Below, piece by piece: positions 10,501 through 16,586 of a stretch of DNA of 49,180 bases. Positions within the stretch are counted from its first letter, which is position 1. The number at the start of each line of letters is the position of its first letter. Source of the DNA: Gemmatimonadota bacterium (lineage in GTDB: Bacteria; Gemmatimonadota; Gemmatimonadetes; Gemmatimonadales; Gemmatimonadaceae). The notes under the pieces are model-generated. The model did no database searches. It was not told the DNA's origin and saw only the letters and a program-made list of their open reading frames with translations. The DNA is taken from NCBI GenBank assembly GCA_003152485.1, contig PMAE01000078.1, forward strand, positions 47,859 through 97,038, in the 5' to 3' direction. Position numbers and translations under genes: made by a program.

Positions 10501-10602
10501 GAGCTGGTTCCACGAATAGATACCGGTCGCGGCGATCAATCCGACCAACACGACCACCAGCCACCGGCGTTCGAGACACCAGCTGACGATCGGATCGATC
10601 AT
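7528..10602 (-). CDS. CzcA-type heavy-metal RND efflux pump
   Basis: A full-length (1,024 residues) inner-membrane proton-driven RND transporter. The TM4 signature is GAIDFGIIVDGSIVLVE (about residues 391-407). Its two Asp and Glu match the DFG-x3-DG-x5-E pattern of divalent-cation (Co/Zn/Cd/Ni) HME pumps rather than the Cu/Ag CusA type. The N-terminal TM1 is followed by the porter domain, and the TM7-12 half ends with TLVVLPALYVVLEEW. The start ATG overlaps the adaptor's TGA (ATGA), and its own TGA overlaps the channel's ATG, so all three subunits should be made together. It is expected to expel cations from the periplasm or cytoplasm through the TolC-type channel. Metal identity is inferred from the TM4 motif and from the RcnR-like regulator. 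Confidence 0.95.
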   Translation of the reverse strand: MIDPIVSWCLERRWLVVVLVGLIAATGIYSWNQLSLEAYPDIADTTAQVVTQYPGHAAEEMEQQITMPLERELAGTPGLQVMRSRTTFALSLITLVFRDGTDDYWARQRITERIQNVTLPPGAAPGLDPISSPIGEIYRYTLQSAHRGPRELKDLQDWVVFPQLKQVPGVADVTLFGGETVQFQLVVDPAKLTQYSLGLKDVESAITANNANAGGSVLVTGEQGIVVRGIGQITSLDDMGNIVVTAKGGVPIFLKDLGVVHLGTLQREGMVGKDDDPDVVTGIVLLLRGVNPSGVLAALHAKVDKLNRGMLPPDVKVVPYIDRTNLIHTTIHTISRTLFEGLILVTVVVFLFVGSLRGALLIALTIPLSLLFAFVCMHITNVPANLLSLGAIDFGIIVDGSIVLVETILRRREAHPDAELSESDARNAALQVARPIFFATLIIIVGYLPLFAFQRVERKLFTPMAFTIGYALVGALATALLLMPGLAYAIYRKPGRVYRNVPLEWVAARYSRTLDRVVHRPRLAIIPGVIAALLAVVLGATLGRDFLPYLDEGSIWLQVELPPGISIEKGSEMASTLRTVVRSFPEVSYVVTQLGRNEDGTDPWTPSHIEASVGLKPYDDWGGDKQALIHRMDARFQQMPGYQIGFSQPMIDGVQDMIAGAHSELVVRVFGDDFKATRRLAEQVVAVLRAIPGAADPAIDQEPPLPQLQVVVDRAAAARYGINVADVTDLIQTAIGGQALSQVFLGERRYDLTVRFADYARSSAAAIGDLQLVTASGARIPLSQVATIRQDAGESTITHEMGRRHLTVKLDLRDRDLATFIADAKQRIEARVPYDHQRYDVEWGGAFENQQRAQARLMVIVPAALALIFVLLYGQFGDVSHASLILLNVPLALLGGVLALHLRGMTLNVSSAVGFIALFGVAVQNGVIMVANLNRWRTFAGTSLTDAVMHGASERLRPVLMTASVATLGLMPAALARGVGSDVQRPLATVIVGGLITATILTLVVLPALYVVLEEWRAKRGISI

Positions 10603-11801
10603 TGGAGGAGCACCACTTGGCGGGCCACGATGCGCTGGCCGCTGGTCAGTCCATCGCGCACGACCGCGCGGCCGCCCTCGAGGCGCCCGATGACGACGGG
10701 CCGTCGCTCGAGCGTCCAGGGCGTGACCTCGACGAACACGTAGTTCGAATCACTGACCTGGAGGAGTGACGTCGCGGGAACGACCACCCGCGCCGTGGGC
10801 CGTCCCGCGAAGGTGACGGTGGCGTACATCCCGGGTTTGAGGCGACCGTTCCGATTGGCGACACTCACCCGCACCTTGGTCATCCGAGTCGCGGTATCGA
10901 CTACGTCCCCCACCGTGGCGACGACCCCGCGGATCGTATCCCTCGGATAGGCGCTCACCACGGCCACGGCCCGATCGCCTGGACGGATCCCGTGGAGGTC
11001 CTTCTCCGGGACGTTGGCGGTCAGCCAGACGGTCCCGAGGTCGGCGACCGTCATCACCGCCACGGTGGGATCGTTGTGGAACTCGCCGACGCCCACCGAC
11101 AGCTCGATGATGCGCCCATCGATCGGCGACCGGATCACGAGTGCTTGGTCGCTCAGTGCGGCGCTGGTATCGATCCCGAGCAGCGTGAGATGCGCCGCGG
11201 TGCGCCGTCGGTCGCCGTCGGCCTGGCTGAAGTCGGTCTCAGCCTGCTCGACATCGCGCTGGGCCGCGATGCCGTACTGGGCGAGATCGTGTTCGCGCGC
11301 GAGGTTGTTCTTGGCCTGCCGATACGCGGCGAGCGCGTGAGCGTAGTCGGCTTGCGCAGCAGTGAAGTCGGGCGAGTCGAGCGTGACCAGCCGCTCTCCC
11401 GTGTGGACGGGATCTCCCAGCCGGACGTGGAGGGCCACGACCCGACCGGCCATGGGCGGGAAGAGCCTGACCGTGCGCGCGGGATCGGATTCGACCGACG
11501 CGGTCGCGGTCACGATGTCGCTGAGCGTGACCGTCCGTACCGTGTCGAACGAGAGCGTGGACCGGAGCGGCGAGCCGTCGGGGATAGTGATCTGGCCATT
11601 GCTGCCCGTGATACTGGCCGGGGTGTCCGCAGCCGGCGCCGCGCGGCGGCATCCCGCGATCCCTCCCGCCATGGCGGCCACCGCCAGCGCGAGGGCGACC
11701 CAGCGGCGCGCCGGTGGACGATCGCGCCGTAGGCCCGGTCGTGCGCCCATCGGCCGCCGAGACAGCTGTCGAAACTGCTGTCGATCCGTGCTCCTCCGCA
11801 T
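10599..11801 (-). CDS. Periplasmic adaptor (membrane fusion protein) of metal RND pump
   Basis: The HlyD/CzcB-type adaptor. The N-terminus is Arg-rich with a hydrophobic helix and lipobox ending GGIAGC, so it is probably a lipoprotein. The lipoyl half-motifs are present (FPPMAGRVVALHVRLGDPV and VIRSPIDGRIIELSVGVG) around a coiled-coil hairpin (AQADYAHALAAYRQAKNNLA). The beta-barrel follows (VWLTANVPEKDLHGIRPGD), and a membrane-proximal domain ends the protein. No N-terminal or C-terminal metal-binding His tail is seen. The start is uncertain: ATG at 11750 (MGARPG) is an alternative that removes 17 residues. It is the first gene of the operon and is transcribed from the promoter at 11877-11906. 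Confidence 0.9.
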   Translation of the reverse strand: MRRSTDRQQFRQLSRRPMGARPGLRRDRPPARRWVALALAVAAMAGGIAGCRRAAPAADTPASITGSNGQITIPDGSPLRSTLSFDTVRTVTLSDIVTATASVESDPARTVRLFPPMAGRVVALHVRLGDPVHTGERLVTLDSPDFTAAQADYAHALAAYRQAKNNLAREHDLAQYGIAAQRDVEQAETDFSQADGDRRRTAAHLTLLGIDTSAALSDQALVIRSPIDGRIIELSVGVGEFHNDPTVAVMTVADLGTVWLTANVPEKDLHGIRPGDRAVAVVSAYPRDTIRGVVATVGDVVDTATRMTKVRVSVANRNGRLKPGMYATVTFAGRPTARVVVPATSLLQVSDSNYVFVEVTPWTLERRPVVIGRLEGGRAVVRDGLTSGQRIVARQVVLLQ

Positions 11802-11844
11802 GGGCGTGCTCCGCGGCCGAAGTCGTAACCCACTTTGGCTTCAA

Positions 11845-11862
11845 AATACCTAGGGGCCGTAT
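11845..11862. promoter_or_regulatory. Putative operator (TACC-TAGGGGCC-GTAT)
   Basis: ATACCTAGGGGCCGTAT has ATAC/GTAT half-sites around a G-tract. It lies between the efflux promoter and the adaptor start. It shares the TACC-T-GGGGCC core with the element at 11976-11997 before the repressor gene. RcnR-family operators are G-tracts flanked by short inverted half-sites, so this is a likely repressor site. Confidence 0.45.
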
Positions 11863-11876
11863 CCCATTCCGCGCCC

Positions 11877-11906
11877 AGTATATCCTACCGGGGTATTCCA
11901 TGTCAA
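11877..11906 (-). promoter_or_regulatory. Sigma70-like promoter of the efflux operon with embedded dyad
   Basis: On the minus strand the -35 is TTGACA (11906-11901), followed by an 18-bp spacer and a TATACT -10 (11882-11877). This is the best sigma70-type promoter in the window. The spacer contains AATACCCCGGTAGGATA, an imperfect TACC/GGTA dyad with a C/G tract. A repressor bound there would block RNA polymerase directly. It drives 10599-11801 and the two coupled genes behind it. Confidence 0.7.
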
Positions 11907-11963
11907 CGGGCAATCGGTAACGACTTGCCGTTCGCCGCTTCCGCGCGGCCGGCGGGCGTCCCG

Positions 11964-11997
11964 GGGTAGCGGGACTACCCTGGGGGCCTATAGTATT
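11964..11997. promoter_or_regulatory. Inverted repeat and G-tract operator before the repressor gene
   Basis: A perfect dyad GGGTAG-CGGGA-CTACCC (11964-11980) runs into TACCCTGGGGGCCTATAGTA (11976-11995). TATAGT at 11989-11994 could be the -10 of the repressor gene. The octamer GTATTCCA follows here (11993-12000) and also ends the efflux-promoter element (11893-11900). The layout suggests autoregulation and joint control of both divergent units. Confidence 0.55.
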
Positions 11998-12068
11998 CCA
12001 CGGTGCCCCCTCAATCCCCCTGCAGCCGGCGCCGGTACTCCCGGCGCCGCGCGGCTGGAAGGAGCGTC

Positions 12069-12428
12069 ATGCGTCACTCCGAGACCCGCAACGGCACGCG
12101 CGCCGTCGCGACGACCGCCGGCCCGACCGCTGCCCCGTCACCCCGGCTCCTCAAGCACAGTGTGCGAGAGAAGACGAAGCTGCTGAACCGGGTCAAGCGA
12201 ATCCGCGGGCAGGTGTCGGCGGTGGAGGAATTGATCGACGCCGACGGGGACTGTGAGATGGCGCTCCACACGTTGGCGGCGTGCCGCGGGGCCATCAACG
12301 CGTTGATGGCGGAGATCCTCGAGGATCACATCCGCTACCATGTGATGGCACCGGGGGCGGACCCCAACTCGAATGAGAGCTTGGCGGCTGAGCAATTGGT
12401 GGACATCGTCAAGAGCTATCTCAAGTAA
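12069..12428 (+). CDS. CsoR/RcnR-family metal-sensing transcriptional repressor (RcnR-like)
   Basis: A 119-residue all-helical DNA-binding protein of the DUF156 family. Core motifs are RVKRIRGQV and AACRGAINALMAEI. The metal fingerprint reads His30, Cys62, His87, His91. The spacing (32, 57 and 61 residues after the first His) is identical to His3, Cys35, His60 and His64 of E. coli RcnR, the Ni/Co sensor. It has about 27 extra N-terminal residues. The start is ATG at 12069, preceded by AAGGAG; the upstream in-frame GTG at 12003 overlaps the operator region and is less likely. It is divergent from the heavy-metal RND operon, so it most likely represses that operon until Ni, Co or a similar ion binds. 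It is followed by an 83-residue gene on the same strand. Confidence 0.9.
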   Translation: MRHSETRNGTRAVATTAGPTAAPSPRLLKHSVREKTKLLNRVKRIRGQVSAVEELIDADGDCEMALHTLAACRGAINALMAEILEDHIRYHVMAPGADPNSNESLAAEQLVDIVKSYLK

Positions 12429-12492
12429 TGGCGCCCTGAAGCGGGCGTCTCGCGTTCCTCACCCAACCGTTGGCGATCCGAGGAGCATCACC

Positions 12493-12744
12493 GTGGCACA
12501 TATCGACGACTGCGTTCCGGGGCGAGAAGCGAAGATTCTTCGCGCAGGGGTGGCTCGAGTCGTAGGCAAGACGGGGATGATCGTCGAGGTGCATCGCGTC
12601 AAGCGCTCCCGGGACGAGTCCGTCCAAGACTCGGTGACCGTGGATGTCGCCGGTCATGGTCCGGTCGTGGTCACGCCGTCGGACCTCGACATCATGGAGC
12701 TCGACGTTCCAGCCGCGCACGCCGGCCGCCGGCGCACGAACTAA
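12493..12744 (+). CDS. Hypothetical 83-residue protein downstream of the RcnR-like repressor
   Basis: A small soluble protein, starting at GTG 12493 with a GAGGAG Shine-Dalgarno 7 bases upstream. The sequence has a beta-strand pattern (AGVARVVGKTGMIVEVHRVK, then SVTVDVAGHGPVVVTPSDLD) that could be a KOW/SH3-like small barrel, which is only an impression. There is one Cys (DDCVPG) and two His that might bind metal. It lies 64 bp behind the metal repressor on the same strand, so it is probably cotranscribed and under metal control. No family was recognised. Confidence 0.65.
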   Translation: MAHIDDCVPGREAKILRAGVARVVGKTGMIVEVHRVKRSRDESVQDSVTVDVAGHGPVVVTPSDLDIMELDVPAAHAGRRRTN

Positions 12745-12751
12745 ACCGCCA

Positions 12752-12784
12752 ACCAACACGCGACCAACACGCGACCAACGCGCG
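12752..12784. repeat. 11-bp short tandem repeat (3 copies)
   Basis: The unit ACCAACACGCG occurs at 12752 and 12763, and as ACCAACGCGCG at 12774, just after the stop of the 83-residue gene and before the convergent SDR gene. It is probably replication slippage with no evident function. Confidence 0.7.
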
Positions 12785-12829
12785 AGCACACGCGCGAGCT
12801 GACCCACCGGCGAAGGCGCCGACCGACCA

Positions 12830-13537
12830 TCAGGCATCGGGATTCGTCGCCCAGACCGTCGCGCTGGTCACGAACGCCCGGTCGTCGAGCTGGAGCATGC
12901 CAACGATGACGTGCGCGATGTCTTCGGCGTGGAGCTTCCGCGGATTGTCGGGACGGGCGCCGTAGCCGTTCGCTTCGAAGAACGGGGTCATCACCTCGCT
13001 CGGATTGACCTGCATCACGCGGATGTTGTCCTTGCGCAGCTCGGCGCGCCAGACTTCGGTGAGACCGGTGAGCGCGTATTTCGTCGAGGCATAGGCCGAG
13101 CTGTTGGCGCCGGCGCGCTGGCCGGAGGTGGAGGCGACGTTGACGATCGTGCCCCCGCGCTGCCGCACGAAGTAGCGCGCCGTTTCGCGGGCCACGAGGG
13201 TGGCGCCCAGCACATTCGTCTCCCAGACGCGGCGCATGTCGGCGGCCGTGACCGAGACGAGCGGAGCGGATGCGCCGATGCCGGCGTTGTTGATCAGGAC
13301 GTTGTAGCCGCCGAGCTCGCGGACCACGGTTTCGACGAGCCGCGTCACGCTGGCCTCGTCAGTCACATCGGCTGTCACGGGTGTGGCCCCGGCCTCCTGC
13401 GCGGCCCGGCGCAAGACATCGGCGCGGCGTCCGGAGACCGCCACCCGCGCACCTAATGCGGTGAGCGCTGTCGCGGTCGCGAAGCCGATGCCCGACCCAC
13501 CGCCCGTGACCAGCACCTTCGCGTCGCGCAACTGCAT
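12830..13537 (-). CDS. Short-chain dehydrogenase/reductase (SDR)
   Basis: A classical SDR of 235 residues, NAD(P)-dependent with unknown substrate. The Rossmann motif is TGGGSGIG (about 10-17), NNAG is present, the catalytic Ser lies in VASTSGQ, and the Tyr/Lys pair is YASTK (about 150). The Arg-Arg after the second strand (SGRRADV) suggests preference for NADP(H). The start is ATG at 13537 with GGGAG about 6 bases upstream; extending to 13621 adds only Arg/Gly-rich residues. The C-terminal end WATNPDA is normal for the family. Confidence 0.9.
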   Translation of the reverse strand: MQLRDAKVLVTGGGSGIGFATATALTALGARVAVSGRRADVLRRAAQEAGATPVTADVTDEASVTRLVETVVRELGGYNVLINNAGIGASAPLVSVTAADMRRVWETNVLGATLVARETARYFVRQRGGTIVNVASTSGQRAGANSSAYASTKYALTGLTEVWRAELRKDNIRVMQVNPSEVMTPFFEANGYGARPDNPRKLHAEDIAHVIVGMLQLDDRAFVTSATVWATNPDA

Positions 13538-13671
13538 ACGTGTCTCCCGTCGGTGGGGTCGGGTCGCGAGGAGGCCGCGACCACTTCGGGCGCCGCGACA
13601 TCCGGCCGCGGCACCTGCCACGCAAGTTCGTGCGCCGGATCACGTATCGGAAGGCCATCGCATCTGCGCCA

Positions 13672-14010
13672 CTATGCCTCTGCCAAAGCGGCGAGCTTGA
13701 GGATCGTGTTCCAGTTCCGCCCCGTTCCCCGTGTACCGAGCTTGGCATCCATCACCGCATTCGTCAGGCGGGATCGGCCGATCCCGTCCGGATAGACCGC
13801 GTAGAGGTGACTACCGTCCGCGTGCACGACCTCACGCCCCTTCATGGCCGCGCGAAAGCGATTCGACTGCTGGCTTGGCCGGCGCTGACTTGAGGAACAT
13901 GACGAGGAGGTGGGCGGGGTCCCACGTCGCCTCGTCGGGAAAAGGATTGTGGGCGATGACCGCGGCCAATTCCGCGGGAGTGCGAACAAAAAACTCTGTG
14001 TGGAGAGGGC
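13672..14010 (-). pseudogene. DUF1697 family remnant
   Basis: The C-terminal half of a DUF1697 protein is readable in two frames. The first gives TEFFVRTPAELAAVIAHNPF, DEATWDPAHLLVMFLKSAPA and KPAVESL. The second gives RAAMKGREVVHADGSHLYAV, YPDGIGRSRLTNAVMDAKLG and TGRNWNTILKLAALAEA, ending at 13672. The switch falls in the AAA run at 13855-13857 (TTT on the coding strand). Removing one base joins ESL to RAAMKG. The N-terminal half of about 80 residues is absent, because the sequence upstream of TEFFV is unrelated and soon meets the methyltransferase start region. Truncation plus frameshift indicates a dead gene. Confidence 0.8.
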
Positions 14011-14118
14011 CAATTCGCCTGGAATTCGCCCCGAGTGGCCCCCCTCCGTTCTACGTTGCATCCATACCCACCGTCACCCACGTCGCCACGTCGCCACGTC
14101 ACTAGACATGAGCCCACC

Positions 14119-14799
14119 ATGAGCCAGGACCCCTTGCTCGATCGATGGAGCGCCGTCGATCACTACCTCGGTCATCTCCTGCTGCCGAGTGACCCGGCGC
14201 TCGACTCGGCAGTCGCGGCGAGCGACGCGGCCGGCCTCCCGGCGATTCAGGTGTCGCCGTTGCAAGGACGCCTCCTCGCGATACTCGTCGCCGCCCAGGG
14301 GGCGCGCAGAATTCTCGAAATCGGCACGCTCGGCGGTTACAGCACGATCTGGCTCGCACGGGCGCTGCCGCCCGACGGCCAGGTCATCACGCTCGAGTTG
14401 AATCCCACTCACGCCGCGGTCGCACGCGCCAACGTGGTCCAGGCCGGCCTAGGCGATCGCGTGGAGGTGCGGGTCGGCCCCGCCCTGGATTCACTGCGCG
14501 CACTGATCGCCGAAGGCCGGGGGCCGTTCGACTTCATCTTCATCGACGCGGACAAGACTGGCTATCCCGAATATTTTGCGTTGGCACTCCGCCTGTCGCG
14601 GCGCGGGACGATGATCATCGCAGACAACGTGGTGCGCGACGGAGCGGTCGCCGACCCGGACAGCACCGACGCGAACGTGCTCGCAGTGCGCCAGCTGAAC
14701 GACATGATGGCGAACGAGCCGCGGGTGACCGCCACCGTGCTGCAGACCGTCGGTGTCAAAGGATACGATGGTTTTGCCGTCGCCCTCGTCAATTCGTAG
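14119..14799 (+). CDS. Class I SAM-dependent O-methyltransferase (COMT/CCoAOMT-like)
   Basis: A 226-residue methyltransferase. Motif I is ILEIGTLGGYSTIWLA, followed by ITLELNP (acidic ribose-binding residue). The metal/catalytic region is FDFIFIDADKTGYPEYF, then IIADNVVRDGAV. This is the catechol or caffeoyl-CoA O-methyltransferase fold, which uses a divalent cation. The substrate is not predictable. The start is ATG at 14119; an ATG at 14108 is out of frame. Just upstream, CACGTCGC is tandemly repeated (about 14080-14100). The PEP mutase-like gene follows after 21 bp on the same strand, so the two are probably cotranscribed. Confidence 0.9.
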   Translation: MSQDPLLDRWSAVDHYLGHLLLPSDPALDSAVAASDAAGLPAIQVSPLQGRLLAILVAAQGARRILEIGTLGGYSTIWLARALPPDGQVITLELNPTHAAVARANVVQAGLGDRVEVRVGPALDSLRALIAEGRGPFDFIFIDADKTGYPEYFALALRLSRRGTMIIADNVVRDGAVADPDSTDANVLAVRQLNDMMANEPRVTATVLQTVGVKGYDGFAVALVNS

Positions 14800-14820
14800 C
14801 CCTCGAGAGGAGCTCCCGAC

Positions 14821-15594
14821 ATGGCATCCCAACTCGATCGCGCGGCAGCCTTTCAGCGCCTCCACGTCAAAGGCAGTCCTCTGGTCCTCTACAATATCTG
14901 GGACGCGGGCACGGCCCAAGTCGTCGCCCGCGCCGGCGCCAAGGCGATCGCCACCGGTAGCTGGTCGGTCGCGGCGGCGCACGGTTTCAGCGACGGCGAG
15001 ACGATGCCCCTGGAGTCGGCGCTCGCGAACCTTCGGGAGATCGTCGGCGCGGTCGAGCTACCGGTGACGATCGATCTCGAGGCCGGCTATGGGGCAGCGC
15101 CGAGCGTCGTGGCCGAGAGCGCCTCGAAGGTGCTACAGGCTGGGGCGATCGGATTTAATCTGGAGGACCAGGTCATGGGCACCGACACCCTGTACTCCAT
15201 AGCGGAGCAATCGGCGCGCGTACGGGCCGCGCGAGAAGCGGCGGACCGGGTCGGGATCCCGGCGTTCATCAACGCTCGCACGGATCTCTTCCTCAAGGCG
15301 GACCCCGCGCGACACGATGGCGCGCTGGTGGCCGCGGCGATCGAGCGCGCGGAGGCATACGCCACGGCGGGGGCGAGCGGCTTCTTCGCGGCTGGCCTCG
15401 TGGACGAGGCCTTGATTGGCCGGCTGTGCGCCGCGTGTCCGCTGCCGGTCAATATCCTGGTCCGTCCGAATACGACATCGGGGAAGCGGCTCGCCGAGCT
15501 CGGCGTGGCGCGGATCAGCTACGGCCCGGGGCCGTATCGCGCGGCCACGCAGGCGATGGAGGCCGCGGCGCGGGCTGCGCTTGCGAGTTGGTAG
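14821..15594 (+). CDS. Isocitrate lyase/PEP mutase family protein
   Basis: A 257-residue TIM-barrel enzyme of the ICL/PEPM superfamily. Motifs are LYNIWDAGTAQVVARAG near the start, VTIDLEAGYG (the metal-binding Asp/Glu region), FNLEDQ and FINARTDLF. The family forms or breaks C-C or C-P bonds next to a carboxylate (for example methylisocitrate, oxaloacetate or phosphonopyruvate). Many members of this exact length are uncharacterised hydrolases or lyases. The active-site loop sequence does not allow a firm assignment. AGGAG precedes the ATG. It is probably cotranscribed with the O-methyltransferase upstream. Confidence 0.88.
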   Translation: MASQLDRAAAFQRLHVKGSPLVLYNIWDAGTAQVVARAGAKAIATGSWSVAAAHGFSDGETMPLESALANLREIVGAVELPVTIDLEAGYGAAPSVVAESASKVLQAGAIGFNLEDQVMGTDTLYSIAEQSARVRAAREAADRVGIPAFINARTDLFLKADPARHDGALVAAAIERAEAYATAGASGFFAAGLVDEALIGRLCAACPLPVNILVRPNTTSGKRLAELGVARISYGPGPYRAATQAMEAAARAALASW

Positions 15595-15744
15595 CAGGGA
15601 GGAAGGAGACAGCACGCGGACCGGGCAGGTGTAGCCGGGCGCCATTCGCCACCCCACATCAGTTGACGGTCGCCACGGATGGTGGGCTGTTCGCCCCACG
15701 GGACTCGGTCCGGGGTGGCTCGGCGTCGCAGATTGCCGCTTCCC

Positions 15745-16527
15745 ATGCTACGTGCGCTGATCGTCGACGACGAGCCCCTGGCTCGGGCCCATCTCCGGTC
15801 GCTGCTGTCCGCCGACCAGGACGTCGTGGTGATCGGGGAATGTGGGAACGGCACCGACGCCGTTACCGCGATCATGCGTGATCGGCCGGACCTCGTCCTG
15901 CTCGACATCCAGATGCCAGAGTTGGACGGATTCGACGTCGTCCAGGCCGTGGGTGTCGACCGGATGCCGCTCGTCGTGTTCGTCACCGCGCACGACGTCC
16001 ACGCCCTGGAGGCGTTCGCCGTGCACGCGGTGGACTATCTCCTCAAACCAGTGGCCGAACCGCGGCTCCTGGCCGCGGTGGCACGGGCGAAGCGATTGGC
16101 GGACGCGTCAGCAGGGACGCGCGCCGCCGAAGTCGCGACGTTGAGCGCCCTGATCACCGATGTCGCGAATGGCCGGGCCGCCGCGCGCGGCGAGCCGCCG
16201 CGCTTCGCGATCCGTGCCAATGGCCGTGTCACGCTCGTCCCGCCGGGTGAGATCGATTGGGTGGAGGCGATGGACAACTACGTCCGCATCCATATCGGCC
16301 CCGCGACCCACACGATACGGGATACCCTGACCCACGTCGTTGGGCGGCTTCCGGCCAGCATGTTCCTGCAAGTCCACCGCTCGGCCGTGATCAACATCGG
16401 GCGCGTCCGCGAATTGCGCACCTTGTCGGGCGCGCAGTACATCGTCGTCCTCGCCGACGGTACGCGAGTCGCGGCAGGCCGTCGGCACCGGATCGCGATC
16501 CGGAAACTGCTCAGCCAGTCGCTGTAA
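15745..16527 (+). CDS. LytTR-family response regulator
   Basis: A 260-residue regulator. The N-terminal receiver has the acidic pair IVDDEP, the phospho-acceptor Asp in LVLLDIQMPELDG, the Thr in VFVTAHD and Lys in DYLLKPV. The C-terminal LytTR DNA-binding domain includes IDWVEAMDNYVRIHI, FLQVHRSAVINI and DGTRVAAGRRHR. The start is ATG at 15745 (MLRALIVDDE); residues upstream are not receiver-like. No LytS-type or HisKA_3 partner kinase is adjacent, so it is an orphan here. The TPR protein gene is convergent on the other side. Confidence 0.9.
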   Translation: MLRALIVDDEPLARAHLRSLLSADQDVVVIGECGNGTDAVTAIMRDRPDLVLLDIQMPELDGFDVVQAVGVDRMPLVVFVTAHDVHALEAFAVHAVDYLLKPVAEPRLLAAVARAKRLADASAGTRAAEVATLSALITDVANGRAAARGEPPRFAIRANGRVTLVPPGEIDWVEAMDNYVRIHIGPATHTIRDTLTHVVGRLPASMFLQVHRSAVINIGRVRELRTLSGAQYIVVLADGTRVAAGRRHRIAIRKLLSQSL

Positions 16528-16586
16528 CGGCGCGACTCCCCGGCCGGTGGTGCAGGTCCGCGAGTGGTCGAGCCCTCGCGCCGCGA

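Noticed and set aside
12003..12068. A 22-residue N-terminal extension of the RcnR-like repressor from GTG 12003
   Set aside because: It overlaps the promoter/operator region, while ATG 12069 has AAGGAG directly upstream.
14080..14102. Short CACGTCGC direct repeats before the O-methyltransferase
   Set aside because: Only two to three copies of a simple GC-rich motif. No sign of function beyond slippage.
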